Shown here: positions 54,728-62,238 of the stretch, piece by piece
Layout of the letters: every line of letters starts with the position of its first letter
How positions within the stretch are numbered: the stretch's first letter is position 1
From: an uncultured Anaerococcus sp.
Lineage (GTDB): Bacteria > Bacillota > Clostridia > Tissierellales > Peptoniphilaceae
NCBI GenBank assembly: GCA_943914475.1
Contig: CALUCE010000011.1
Span: 1-64,000 of the forward strand
Reading direction: 5' to 3'
DNA: 64,000 bases
The notes under the pieces: model-generated
Databases searched by the model: none
What the model was told of the DNA's origin: nothing
The model's input: the letters and a program-made list of their open reading frames with translations, nothing else
Program-made: the position numbers and the translations under genes

Positions 54728-55678
54728 TTAGTTGCCAGGATACATGGATGAGGCTCCTGGATACATTTTGCCAAGTTCATCAAAAACAAGGCCTATATCC
54801 CCAAAACCTGTTTCTTCAAGTCTCTTTTGAGCTCTAGCATTGGCTAGGTCTATATCAGAATTTGGTATATTTTTTACAACTTCTGGATCAAAGCCATAGT
54901 GGTTTACCATATCATCTTTTAGCTGGTCGTAGTCTGCCTGATTTTGATACATAGGCTCTACATTTTCTTCTCCGTTTTGATTATTTTCCTTAGGCTTATC
55001 CTCTTTAGGGGCATCTTCGTTTTTATACATCTTAACAACTGCCTTTATATAATCATCATAGTAGGCATCTTCATCTTCTTCATAGGCTTTTTTAAAGGCT
55101 TGTTTTAAGTCCTTGTTGGCTATGGAATAGGCTGTATTTTCATCTAGGCCATTTTCTACAATGTAGCCTCTTTCAGTTTGGTACTTATCTGTAGCTTCAT
55201 CATCATCTGATATTTCCCAATCATAGATCTTATCAATAGAATCTAGAGGGAACTTCTCACTTTTTCCTGGAAAATCTTTGGCAAGTTCTTGGAAGACAAA
55301 GTCTTTTATATCCCAATATCCAGTTTTATCAGCAAGGTCTTGGGCTTCTTTTACCAAGTCTTTTATCCTATCCTTGGCTAGGCCATCGACAAAGTCCTTA
55401 TCGAACTCGCCTACATCTACAAGCTTTTTCTTCCAATCGTCTACATCAATCTCTTTAATATTGTTTTCTTTTTGGTAATTTTCCTTATCTTTATTTAAAA
55501 TTGAGCTTATATCTTCATTGTCTGTAGATAAGACATTTTCCTTAGTTTTCTTATCCTTTTCATAGTCATCAAGAACCAGGTTAGTATCCTTGGTATTGAC
55601 ATTTGATCCACTTAATTGTGAACAGGAAGTAAGGGCTAAAGAAAAAGCTATAAGCAGGCTTATTTTTTTGATTTTCAT
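54728..55678 (-). CDS. Lipoprotein with repeated helical modules
   Basis: A 316-residue lipoprotein: the signal peptide ends in the lipobox LTSC (Cys19). The first and last parts contain related modules: a helix ending ADKTGYWDIKDFVFQELAKDFPGKSEKFP (read in parts) near residues 120-145 and ETGFGDIGLVFDELGKMYPG at 290-313. A diverged middle copy lies near 190-215, and acidic linkers are between them. I recognise no family. The ATG is preceded by a GGAGG. Single gene; it faces the SigB-type operon. Confidence 0.75.
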   Translation of the reverse strand: MKIKKISLLIAFSLALTSCSQLSGSNVNTKDTNLVLDDYEKDKKTKENVLSTDNEDISSILNKDKENYQKENNIKEIDVDDWKKKLVDVGEFDKDFVDGLAKDRIKDLVKEAQDLADKTGYWDIKDFVFQELAKDFPGKSEKFPLDSIDKIYDWEISDDDEATDKYQTERGYIVENGLDENTAYSIANKDLKQAFKKAYEEDEDAYYDDYIKAVVKMYKNEDAPKEDKPKENNQNGEENVEPMYQNQADYDQLKDDMVNHYGFDPEVVKNIPNSDIDLANARAQKRLEETGFGDIGLVFDELGKMYPGASSMYPGN

Positions 55679-55790
55679 ACATCCTCCATTCTTTATATAA
55701 ATTTTACCATAATAGGAAATATTTAAACAGAAATAATAATTTCAAAAAGGTTACAAAGCTTAAAAAAACCTGAATTTTGTAATAATTTTG

Positions 55791-55819
55791 TTGCTTTTAA
55801 GCCAGATAAAGTATATACT
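55791..55819 (+). promoter_or_regulatory. Promoter of the cell-wall hydrolase
   Basis: TTGCTT (55791-55796) - 17 bp - TATACT (55814-55819), 45 bp before the ATG. Confidence 0.6.
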
Positions 55820-55864
55820 AGTAGTGATCTTTAAAAATGGATTATGATTGGAGTGAGGTTAAAC

Positions 55865-57622
55865 ATGAAAAACTTTCAAAAGATTACAGTTCTAGCATCA
55901 ACTGTACTTTTATCTACGGTATTCTCCCCAAAGGCCCATGCCGATAGTGGTGATAGTAATATCTATGTCTATGGTAAGGGAGTTGAGGCTAGTGAAGAAG
56001 TATACAAGTATGAGGCTGTCAAAGCAGATGTCGAAGACTTAAAAACCCAAACTACAGAAGAGACAAAAACCCAGCCTACAAACAATATAGTAGAAGATAC
56101 AGCTAGTGAAGACCAAGGCCTAGAGCTTGAAATGGATACTTCACAAGATGAGAAATTTAAAGCAGTAGGAACAGCAAGAAACGTTGAAGAAAAGGCAAAT
56201 ACTGAAACTGTTAGTAAAGAAGCGGTAAAAGAAGAATCTAGCAAAGAAGAGACTCCTGCTGAAGCTAGTCAGGCAAAAACTCTTTCTAAAGAAAAAGCTT
56301 CAGATTCTTTCTCCCATGAAGATGTCTACAAATATAAAAGTTTAGACTTAGATAAGAATTATATATCTAATTCTTCATCATCATCTTCATCATCTAATTC
56401 AAACCACAAGAGCCTTAAGGAAGTTGCCAAGTCATCTGATGGTAGGTATGTTTTAAAATCTGATGGTAAAAAATCCTACTACTATGACAATGGAGTTTTG
56501 ATGAAGAACAAGGATACAGTCTTAAATGGCAAGTTCTACACCCTAGATGCTAATGGCGTTGCCAATGTTGCTAAAAACAAGTGGGTAAATGTCAATGGTG
56601 TAAAATACTATGCTAATCAAAACGGCTATACTCAACTAGGTTTAAAAAAGATTGGCAATACAACATATCATTTTGAACAAAATGGTAAACTTTCATCCAA
56701 CAAAACTGTTTATGCCAAGGGAACCTACTATAAGATTAACAACAAGGGTATAGCATCAGCTATAAGAGACCAATGGATAGACTATAATGGATCTACTTTC
56801 TATGTAAACAACAAGGGTGGAAAAGCCCAAGGTCTAACCACAATTTCAGGTAAGACCTACTACTTTAACAACCAAGGTATGGCAAAAAATATACCAGTCC
56901 TTTATTCAGGAGATAGGTTCTACAAGGTAGATGGCAAGGGGGTAGTTACTCTTCATAAAAACAAGTGGGTTAACTACAATGGTAAGGAGTTTTATGCCAA
57001 CGAAAACGGCTGGCGTAGCCAAGGTGTAACCCATATCAATGGAAAAGTTTATAACCTAACCAAGTCTGGTAAGGGTAAAAACTACTATGCCTACAGCAAA
57101 AAAGATAATGCCACCTATTACTTTGATGCCAATGGTGTTGGATCTATAGTTTCTAGGGGTAAACCAAGCAAGGACTTAGACCTCTTATTAGGCTGGATGT
57201 ATGATGGTATGAACAATAATATGACCTACAGCATGTCAAATCTACGTACATCAGCATCTGCATCAGACTGTTCATCTGCAGTCTTTAGATCAATGATTTA
57301 TTCTGGATTTAGACCAGAAGGATCATTTATAGGTAATACAGAAACCCTCTTTACCTTAGGCAAGAAGGGTGAGGTCTTAAAAGAAATAAGTGAAAATGAA
57401 ATCCGCTATGGAGATATCTTCGTAGCAGGTGTACCAGGCAAGTCTTTGGGAGCTGGTGGACACACAGGAGTAATCCTTGATAAAAACACCATAATTCATT
57501 CAAACTACACAGACAATGGTATTTCCGTAACTCCAAGAAAGGGAAGAATGGGAGATGCTAGTGGCTATCCTGTAAGATATTACAGACTAGTTGGTGGATC
57601 TAGCAGAAAACTATATATATAA
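55865..57622 (+). CDS. Secreted peptidoglycan hydrolase: cell-wall-binding repeats plus Amidase_5 domain
   Basis: A 586-residue exported protein. The ATG at 55865 follows GAGG with good spacing; the longer reading has no SD. Signal peptide cut after KAHA (near 27). Residues 28-190 are a disordered Glu/Lys/Thr/Ser linker with a poly-Ser tract. About 195-440 holds aromatic repeats of the YYFDxNGxxxxxKW type (choline/glucan-binding-like). The C-terminus matches Amidase_5 of phage endolysins: TYSMSN, Cys469 in SDCSSAVF, NTETLFTLG, and His533 in GAGGHTGVIL. It probably cuts peptidoglycan at the cell surface; the repeat ligand is unknown. Confidence 0.88.
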   Translation: MKNFQKITVLASTVLLSTVFSPKAHADSGDSNIYVYGKGVEASEEVYKYEAVKADVEDLKTQTTEETKTQPTNNIVEDTASEDQGLELEMDTSQDEKFKAVGTARNVEEKANTETVSKEAVKEESSKEETPAEASQAKTLSKEKASDSFSHEDVYKYKSLDLDKNYISNSSSSSSSSNSNHKSLKEVAKSSDGRYVLKSDGKKSYYYDNGVLMKNKDTVLNGKFYTLDANGVANVAKNKWVNVNGVKYYANQNGYTQLGLKKIGNTTYHFEQNGKLSSNKTVYAKGTYYKINNKGIASAIRDQWIDYNGSTFYVNNKGGKAQGLTTISGKTYYFNNQGMAKNIPVLYSGDRFYKVDGKGVVTLHKNKWVNYNGKEFYANENGWRSQGVTHINGKVYNLTKSGKGKNYYAYSKKDNATYYFDANGVGSIVSRGKPSKDLDLLLGWMYDGMNNNMTYSMSNLRTSASASDCSSAVFRSMIYSGFRPEGSFIGNTETLFTLGKKGEVLKEISENEIRYGDIFVAGVPGKSLGAGGHTGVILDKNTIIHSNYTDNGISVTPRKGRMGDASGYPVRYYRLVGGSSRKLYI

Positions 57623-57634
57623 GACTATTAAATT

Positions 57635-57676
57635 AAAGCTTTAGTAAGTGTGTAACTTTCTAAGGCTTTTTTCTTT
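57635..57676 (+). terminator. Terminator of the cell-wall hydrolase gene
   Basis: AAAGCTTTAG...CTAAGGCTTT stem (one G-T pair), followed by TTTCTTTT. Confidence 0.8.
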
Positions 57677-57753
57677 TGCCTAAATGTTTTAATGTAAACA
57701 AATTTGATAATTCAATCTTTTATCACTATAACTTATTATCGCTTTAGTGTGGC

Positions 57754-57782
57754 TTGACAAAGAGATAAAAATGGATTATAAT
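57754..57782 (+). promoter_or_regulatory. Promoter of the first OppA-type gene
   Basis: TTGACA (57754-57759) - 17 bp - TATAAT (57777-57782), perfect consensus. Confidence 0.88.
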
Positions 57783-57815
57783 CAATTTACATTAATAATA
57801 AATAAGGAGATAGAA

Positions 57816-59957
57816 ATGAAAGTTAAAAAAGTAATCTCCTCTGCAATGGCTCTTGGCCTAGTATTTACTATTGCTGGATGTGGTGGCAAGGGATCCAACA
57901 CAGCAAGTACAGAAGGGTCCATGACAGCTAGTGACGGAGGATCACAAGAAGTGGTAGCTAGTGAGTCAGCTGATGATTTTGAATCACAAACATCAGATGA
58001 CACCCTAGTAATAGGTACAACAGAGATGAATGGTGACTTTATCCAAGGTTTTGCTAACTCTGCCTATGACGTTAAAGTTAGAAACCTTATGGGTATCCAA
58101 GGATCTATAGGTTATGCTACCTTCCAACAAGATGAAAATGGTGAATTTGTTTGGAATAGTGCAGTTTTAGCTGAAGAGCCTAAGACAGTAGAAAATGAAG
58201 ATGGTTCTAAAACTACAACCTTTAAACTTAAAGATGATTTAAAATGGTCTGATGGTGAACCTGTAACAGCAGATGACTACCTATGGAAATCTTTGATGGC
58301 TTCCAATGGAGACTATAACCTAGTAACAGGATCAACAGAAATAGGTGACTATGCTCTTAAGGGCTATGAAGATTATCGTGCTGGTAAAACAGATAGCTTT
58401 GAAGGATTAAAAAAGATTGATGATCAAACTTTTGAAGCTGTAGTAGATGGAGAATTTTTACCATATTACGAAGAAGAAGCTTTAAAGATGTTTGACCCAA
58501 GACCTATGCACCTTGAGGCACCAAACCTAGTTATAGATGTTAACAAGGTAGCTGTAAATCCTGATTATAAATTAACAGACGAAGACAAACAAGCTTATAT
58601 AGACTCAATCGACCAACAAATTGAAAAAGAAAAAGAAGATTTCAAGGCTGCCGAAGAAGAAGCAGGTGGCAAGGTTGACGAAGAAACTCAAAAAGCACAT
58701 GATGAAAAGATAAAAGGACTTGAAGATAGAAAGAAAGAAGCAGAATCTGGAGAAGGCATAGACCCAACCCAACTTCTATTTGAACAAGCCATGCTATTTG
58801 ATACAGAAGAATACAGGAAAAAACCAACAGTTACTCCTGGACCATACAAGTTTATAGAATTTAAAAACAATATGGTTAAACTTGAGAAAAATGAAAACTA
58901 TGCTGGAGACTTCAAGGGTAGAAAACCATCTATTCCAAAGATTATAGTTCAAGCAGTTAACGAAAAAATTTCCATAGACCTTCTTGCCAATGGTGATATA
59001 GATATTTGGGAAGAAGAAATGGAAGGTGCTAAAGTTGACCAAATGATAGCTGACGCCAAAGATGGTAAAATTGGTGGCTATCTAAACTATGACAGAAATG
59101 GTTATGGTAAATTAGTATTCTTAAACGATAGGGGAGCAACCCAATACAAAGAAGTAAGACGTGCAGTTGCCTACCTAATGGACAGAAACGACTTCGTACA
59201 AAACTTTGCTGGTGGTTATGGTGTAGTTACTAACGGTATGTACGGATCCAGCCAATGGATGTACAAGGAAAGAGGAGCAGATCTAGAATCTAAGCTTACA
59301 AACTATACTTTAAACATCGACGAAGCCAACAATGAACTTGATAATTCACCATACAAGTTTGAATCTGATGGAAAGACTGCTTGGGATAAGGACAAGGCCC
59401 AAGAAGCTTACCAAAAAGACCCAAGCTCCTACGACTACTGGAGATATGATAAGGACGGAAAGAAACTTCAAGTTAACCAATACGGTGCTCAAGAATCAGG
59501 TATAACAACCCTACTAAACAACCAACTTCCAGACAATGCCAAACAAGCAGGTATGGAATATAACGTTCAAGCAGGAAACTTCAATACCTTACTTGACTAC
59601 TTGTACTATCCAAAAGAAGATGCTGAATATACAGCCTTCAACATGGGATCAAACTTTGAAGTACCATATGATCCTTACTTCCAATTTAACTCAGAAGGTA
59701 ACGACAATACCGATAGAGTTAACGATCCTGAAGCAGATAAGCTAACTGTTGAGTTAAGATCTGTAGAACCAGGCAACAAGGAAGAATACCTTGATAAGTG
59801 GGAAGAATTCAACCTATGGTTCAACGAAAACATACCAGAAATTCCACTTTATGCTAACCAATACTACACAGGTTACTCACCAAGAGTTGAAGGATTTGAT
59901 ACAGCAACTCCATTCTGGGATGCAACCTACGAAATAAACAATATGAAACTTAAATAA
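57816..59957 (+). CDS. Oligopeptide ABC transporter substrate-binding lipoprotein (OppA type), copy 1
   Basis: A 713-residue lipoprotein of the SBP_bac_5 family, longer than typical OppA (about 540). The ATG at 57816 follows AAGGAG. The lipobox is TIAGC (Cys22), followed by a Ser/Thr/Gly linker. KWSDGEPVTADDYLW is the family hallmark in lobe I. At about 261-315 there is a charged coiled-coil insertion (DQQIEKEKEDF to ESGEG) not usual in OppA. No permease or ATPase gene accompanies it. It would capture peptides at the membrane surface for an uptake system encoded elsewhere. Confidence 0.92.
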   Translation: MKVKKVISSAMALGLVFTIAGCGGKGSNTASTEGSMTASDGGSQEVVASESADDFESQTSDDTLVIGTTEMNGDFIQGFANSAYDVKVRNLMGIQGSIGYATFQQDENGEFVWNSAVLAEEPKTVENEDGSKTTTFKLKDDLKWSDGEPVTADDYLWKSLMASNGDYNLVTGSTEIGDYALKGYEDYRAGKTDSFEGLKKIDDQTFEAVVDGEFLPYYEEEALKMFDPRPMHLEAPNLVIDVNKVAVNPDYKLTDEDKQAYIDSIDQQIEKEKEDFKAAEEEAGGKVDEETQKAHDEKIKGLEDRKKEAESGEGIDPTQLLFEQAMLFDTEEYRKKPTVTPGPYKFIEFKNNMVKLEKNENYAGDFKGRKPSIPKIIVQAVNEKISIDLLANGDIDIWEEEMEGAKVDQMIADAKDGKIGGYLNYDRNGYGKLVFLNDRGATQYKEVRRAVAYLMDRNDFVQNFAGGYGVVTNGMYGSSQWMYKERGADLESKLTNYTLNIDEANNELDNSPYKFESDGKTAWDKDKAQEAYQKDPSSYDYWRYDKDGKKLQVNQYGAQESGITTLLNNQLPDNAKQAGMEYNVQAGNFNTLLDYLYYPKEDAEYTAFNMGSNFEVPYDPYFQFNSEGNDNTDRVNDPEADKLTVELRSVEPGNKEEYLDKWEEFNLWFNENIPEIPLYANQYYTGYSPRVEGFDTATPFWDATYEINNMKLK

Positions 59958-60006
59958 TAAATTATTTATATTTTCCCTTGTAATTTCATAAAAGAAATTC
60001 ATAAAG

Positions 60007-60131
60007 AAGAGGCTGTTGCAAAATAAATTAATCATTTTACTAAAAATAGAGACTATTCTTGGAAGAAGTTCATAAAATCTAAGTCTCTGACTAGTAGATG
60101 AGAGGAATTTATAAGCTTGCAAGAGCCTCTT
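60007..60131. mobile_element. MITE-like element or IS remnant
   Basis: A 125-bp sequence bounded by 15-bp inverted repeats with one mismatch: AAGAGGCTGTTGCAA (60007-60021) and TTGCAAGAGCCTCTT (60117-60131). The GAGGCTGTTGCAAAA end is typical of several Gram-positive IS elements. It encodes nothing; an inner AGAGACT/AGTCTCT pair gives a second hairpin. It fills most of the gap between the OppA gene and the NhaC gene. No clear target duplication was found. Confidence 0.6.
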
Positions 60132-60163
60132 TGTTTTAAAAGGGATTTAAAGGAGGAAGAAAT

Positions 60164-61696
60164 TTGAAAAGTGAGTCAAAAAAGCCAAGACTGCCGTCAG
60201 TCTTTGAAGCTTTAATCCCAATTCTTACACTAGTTGTTCTGATGCTATATGTCTTTAAATTTTCCGATGATGTCTACGATGCGGCCCATATGCCCCTTAT
60301 TATAGCTATTATTGTTACAGCCCTTGTAGGTCTTAGGTGTGGACATAAGTTTGAAGAAATCCTAGGAGGAATTAAAAACAGGATAATAGCAACCCTAGAT
60401 GCTATCTTAATTTTACTGACTGTGGGTCTTTTGATATCTGCCTTTATGATTTCAGGAACCATTCCAACTTTAATTTATTATGGTTTGAAATTTTTATCAC
60501 CAAAAACCTTCCTCCCAGCAGGAACCATACTTTGTGCCATAGTAGGTCTTGCCTGTGGTTCATCTTGGACTGCTACAGCCACTGTAGGCATAGCCTTTAT
60601 GACCATAGGCCAAGGTCTTGGGATAAATCCAGCCCTTACAGCAGGCATGGTCATATCTGGAGCCTATGTTGGAGATAAGTTTTCTCCCCTATCAGATACT
60701 ACAAATCTCGCTGCAGGAGTGGCAGGAACAGGACTTTTTGACCACGTAGCAGCCATGGTATCGACAACAGGTCCAACCTTTCTCATATCCTTAATCCTCT
60801 ATAGCCTAATAGGACTTAACCTATCTACCAAAGGCTATGATCCAGCTATAGCAGATGGCATAAGCCAGGCTATAGGAGCAAACTTTAACACCAATCCCTT
60901 GGTCCTACTTCCAATATTGGGTATTGTCTTGATAATGGTTTTAAGGATACCAGGCCTTATAGGGATAATGATATCTGTAGGCTTAGGGCTTATTTTTGCC
61001 CTTATATTCCAAAAATCTTACAATCCTGCAGAAATATTTACCATCCTTCACTATGGACCAGAAATTGTTACAGGAAATGACTTTCTCGATGCAGCCCTGG
61101 CCAAAGGGGGTATGGATAATCAAATGTGGACTATAAACCTAATTATCCTTGCAGTATCCTTTGGTGGAGCCCTTGAAAAATGCGGTATTATAGAAAAGCT
61201 TTTTGGTCACCTAAAGGAAAGAATAAATTCTGTAGGAGGCCTAGTACTTACCACTATGGCTACATCAATATTTTGTGATGCGACCATGTGCGATCAGTTC
61301 TTGGGTATTGGAGTACCAGCACCTCTTTATGAGGATAAGTATGATGAATTGGGTCTTGGAAGAAATATGCTATCAAGAACCTTGGAAGATGCAGGAACAC
61401 TTTGGGCAGTTATGTTTCCATGGACTGCCTGTGGAGCCTATCAATTTAAGACCCTTGGTGTTAATCCACTAGATTTTTTTCCTTTTGCATTTGTAAATCT
61501 TTTAACACCAATCTACGCTCTAGTAGTTGCCTATCTTGGAAGAAATATTTTCTGGGCAGATGGGTCCTATACAAATATCTTTGGCAAGACTAAGATGAAA
61601 AAAATGGCCCAAGCTCCAAAGAAAGCTCACCAAAAGGCCATGAAAGCTTTAAAGCAAAGAAGGGCCAAGGGAATGATTCCTGGAATAGATCTTTAG
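60164..61696 (+). CDS. NhaC-family Na+/H+ antiporter-like carrier
   Basis: A 510-residue polytopic carrier. It has the NhaC motifs SSWTATATVGIAFMTIG, GAYVGDKFSPLSDTTNLAAG and, in the second repeat, FCDATMCDQFLG. The start is TTG at 60164 with AGGAGG seven bases before; no ATG is suitable. The C-terminus is a basic tail (KKMAQAPKKAHQKAMKALKQRR). Compared with the carrier at 21589-22974 it is a different subgroup. Substrate unknown; NhaC relatives exchange Na+ with H+ or organic acids. It may be read from its own promoter within or after the MITE. Confidence 0.87.
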   Translation: MKSESKKPRLPSVFEALIPILTLVVLMLYVFKFSDDVYDAAHMPLIIAIIVTALVGLRCGHKFEEILGGIKNRIIATLDAILILLTVGLLISAFMISGTIPTLIYYGLKFLSPKTFLPAGTILCAIVGLACGSSWTATATVGIAFMTIGQGLGINPALTAGMVISGAYVGDKFSPLSDTTNLAAGVAGTGLFDHVAAMVSTTGPTFLISLILYSLIGLNLSTKGYDPAIADGISQAIGANFNTNPLVLLPILGIVLIMVLRIPGLIGIMISVGLGLIFALIFQKSYNPAEIFTILHYGPEIVTGNDFLDAALAKGGMDNQMWTINLIILAVSFGGALEKCGIIEKLFGHLKERINSVGGLVLTTMATSIFCDATMCDQFLGIGVPAPLYEDKYDELGLGRNMLSRTLEDAGTLWAVMFPWTACGAYQFKTLGVNPLDFFPFAFVNLLTPIYALVVAYLGRNIFWADGSYTNIFGKTKMKKMAQAPKKAHQKAMKALKQRRAKGMIPGIDL

Positions 61697-61816
61697 CTTA
61701 AAAAATAAGAAAAAATAAATTTATCTAAAAACTTTGTATAAGAATTAGTAAGTCATAGGCAAAAATAATATAAAGCTTATTTGCTTACTAATTTTATACA
61801 AAAAAATAAATTAATA

Positions 61817-61844
61817 TTGACAAATTTATAGACTCCTGTATAAT
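61817..61844 (+). promoter_or_regulatory. Promoter of the candidate noncoding RNA/leader
   Basis: TTGACA (61817-61822) - 16 bp - TATAAT (61839-61844), both perfect hexamers, in a 542-bp gap without an ORF. Confidence 0.7.
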
Positions 61845-61849
61845 AAGAA

Positions 61850-62060
61850 TATATTAAGACTTTATAAGTTTAATTAACTAAAATATGATTTGGTATTTAT
61901 TCATGAAAAGGTTTTAATTTAATCTTGATAAAGCCCGAAAATTTTACAGGAAATCTTCTACAAAAGGGCAAGAAATCAAGAAAACACTATTTATTAAATT
62001 GATCTTTTAGTATAAAATCTCTCTTTATGAAGTACAGCTTCGGCTGTACTTTTCTTCTTC
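61850..62060 (+). ncRNA. Candidate structured RNA or leader upstream of the second OppA gene
   Basis: About 210 nt between a strong promoter and a strong terminator, with no ORF. A two-step stem pairs TCTTGAT (61923-61929) with ATCAAGA (61975-61981) and, inside it, GCCC (61933-61936) with GGGC (61966-61969), enclosing about 29 nt. The terminator (62030-62051) has a UUCG tetraloop. It could be an independent RNA, or an attenuated leader of the OppA gene 180 bp downstream, which also has its own promoter. No known riboswitch motif was recognised. Confidence 0.5.
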
Positions 62061-62063
62061 TTT
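62030..62063 (+). terminator. Terminator with UUCG tetraloop
   Basis: AAGTACAGC (62030-62038), loop TTCG, GCTGTACTT (62043-62051), then TTCTTCTTCTTT: a perfect 9-bp stem with an extra-stable C(UUCG)G loop. Confidence 0.9.
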
Positions 62064-62171
62064 ATAAAAATAAATTTATATTTATTCTCCTAAATTAAAA
62101 CATCTATTTTTAGAGCCTTAAAAAATGTTTAATTCATAACAGCCTATATTAATTTACCACCTTAAAGGGTG

Positions 62172-62200
62172 TTGACAAAAAAATAAATATAAAATATAAT
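62172..62200 (+). promoter_or_regulatory. Promoter of the second OppA-type gene
   Basis: TTGACA (62172-62177) - 17 bp - TATAAT (62195-62200), perfect consensus, 39 bp before the ATG. Confidence 0.88.
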
Positions 62201-62238
62201 GTATGCATATAAAAAATAAGAAGAAAAGGAGAGATAGG

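Noticed and set aside
56370..56400. TCA/TCT repeat in the cell-wall hydrolase
   Set aside because: It encodes a poly-Ser linker with mixed codons; no sign of a separate element.
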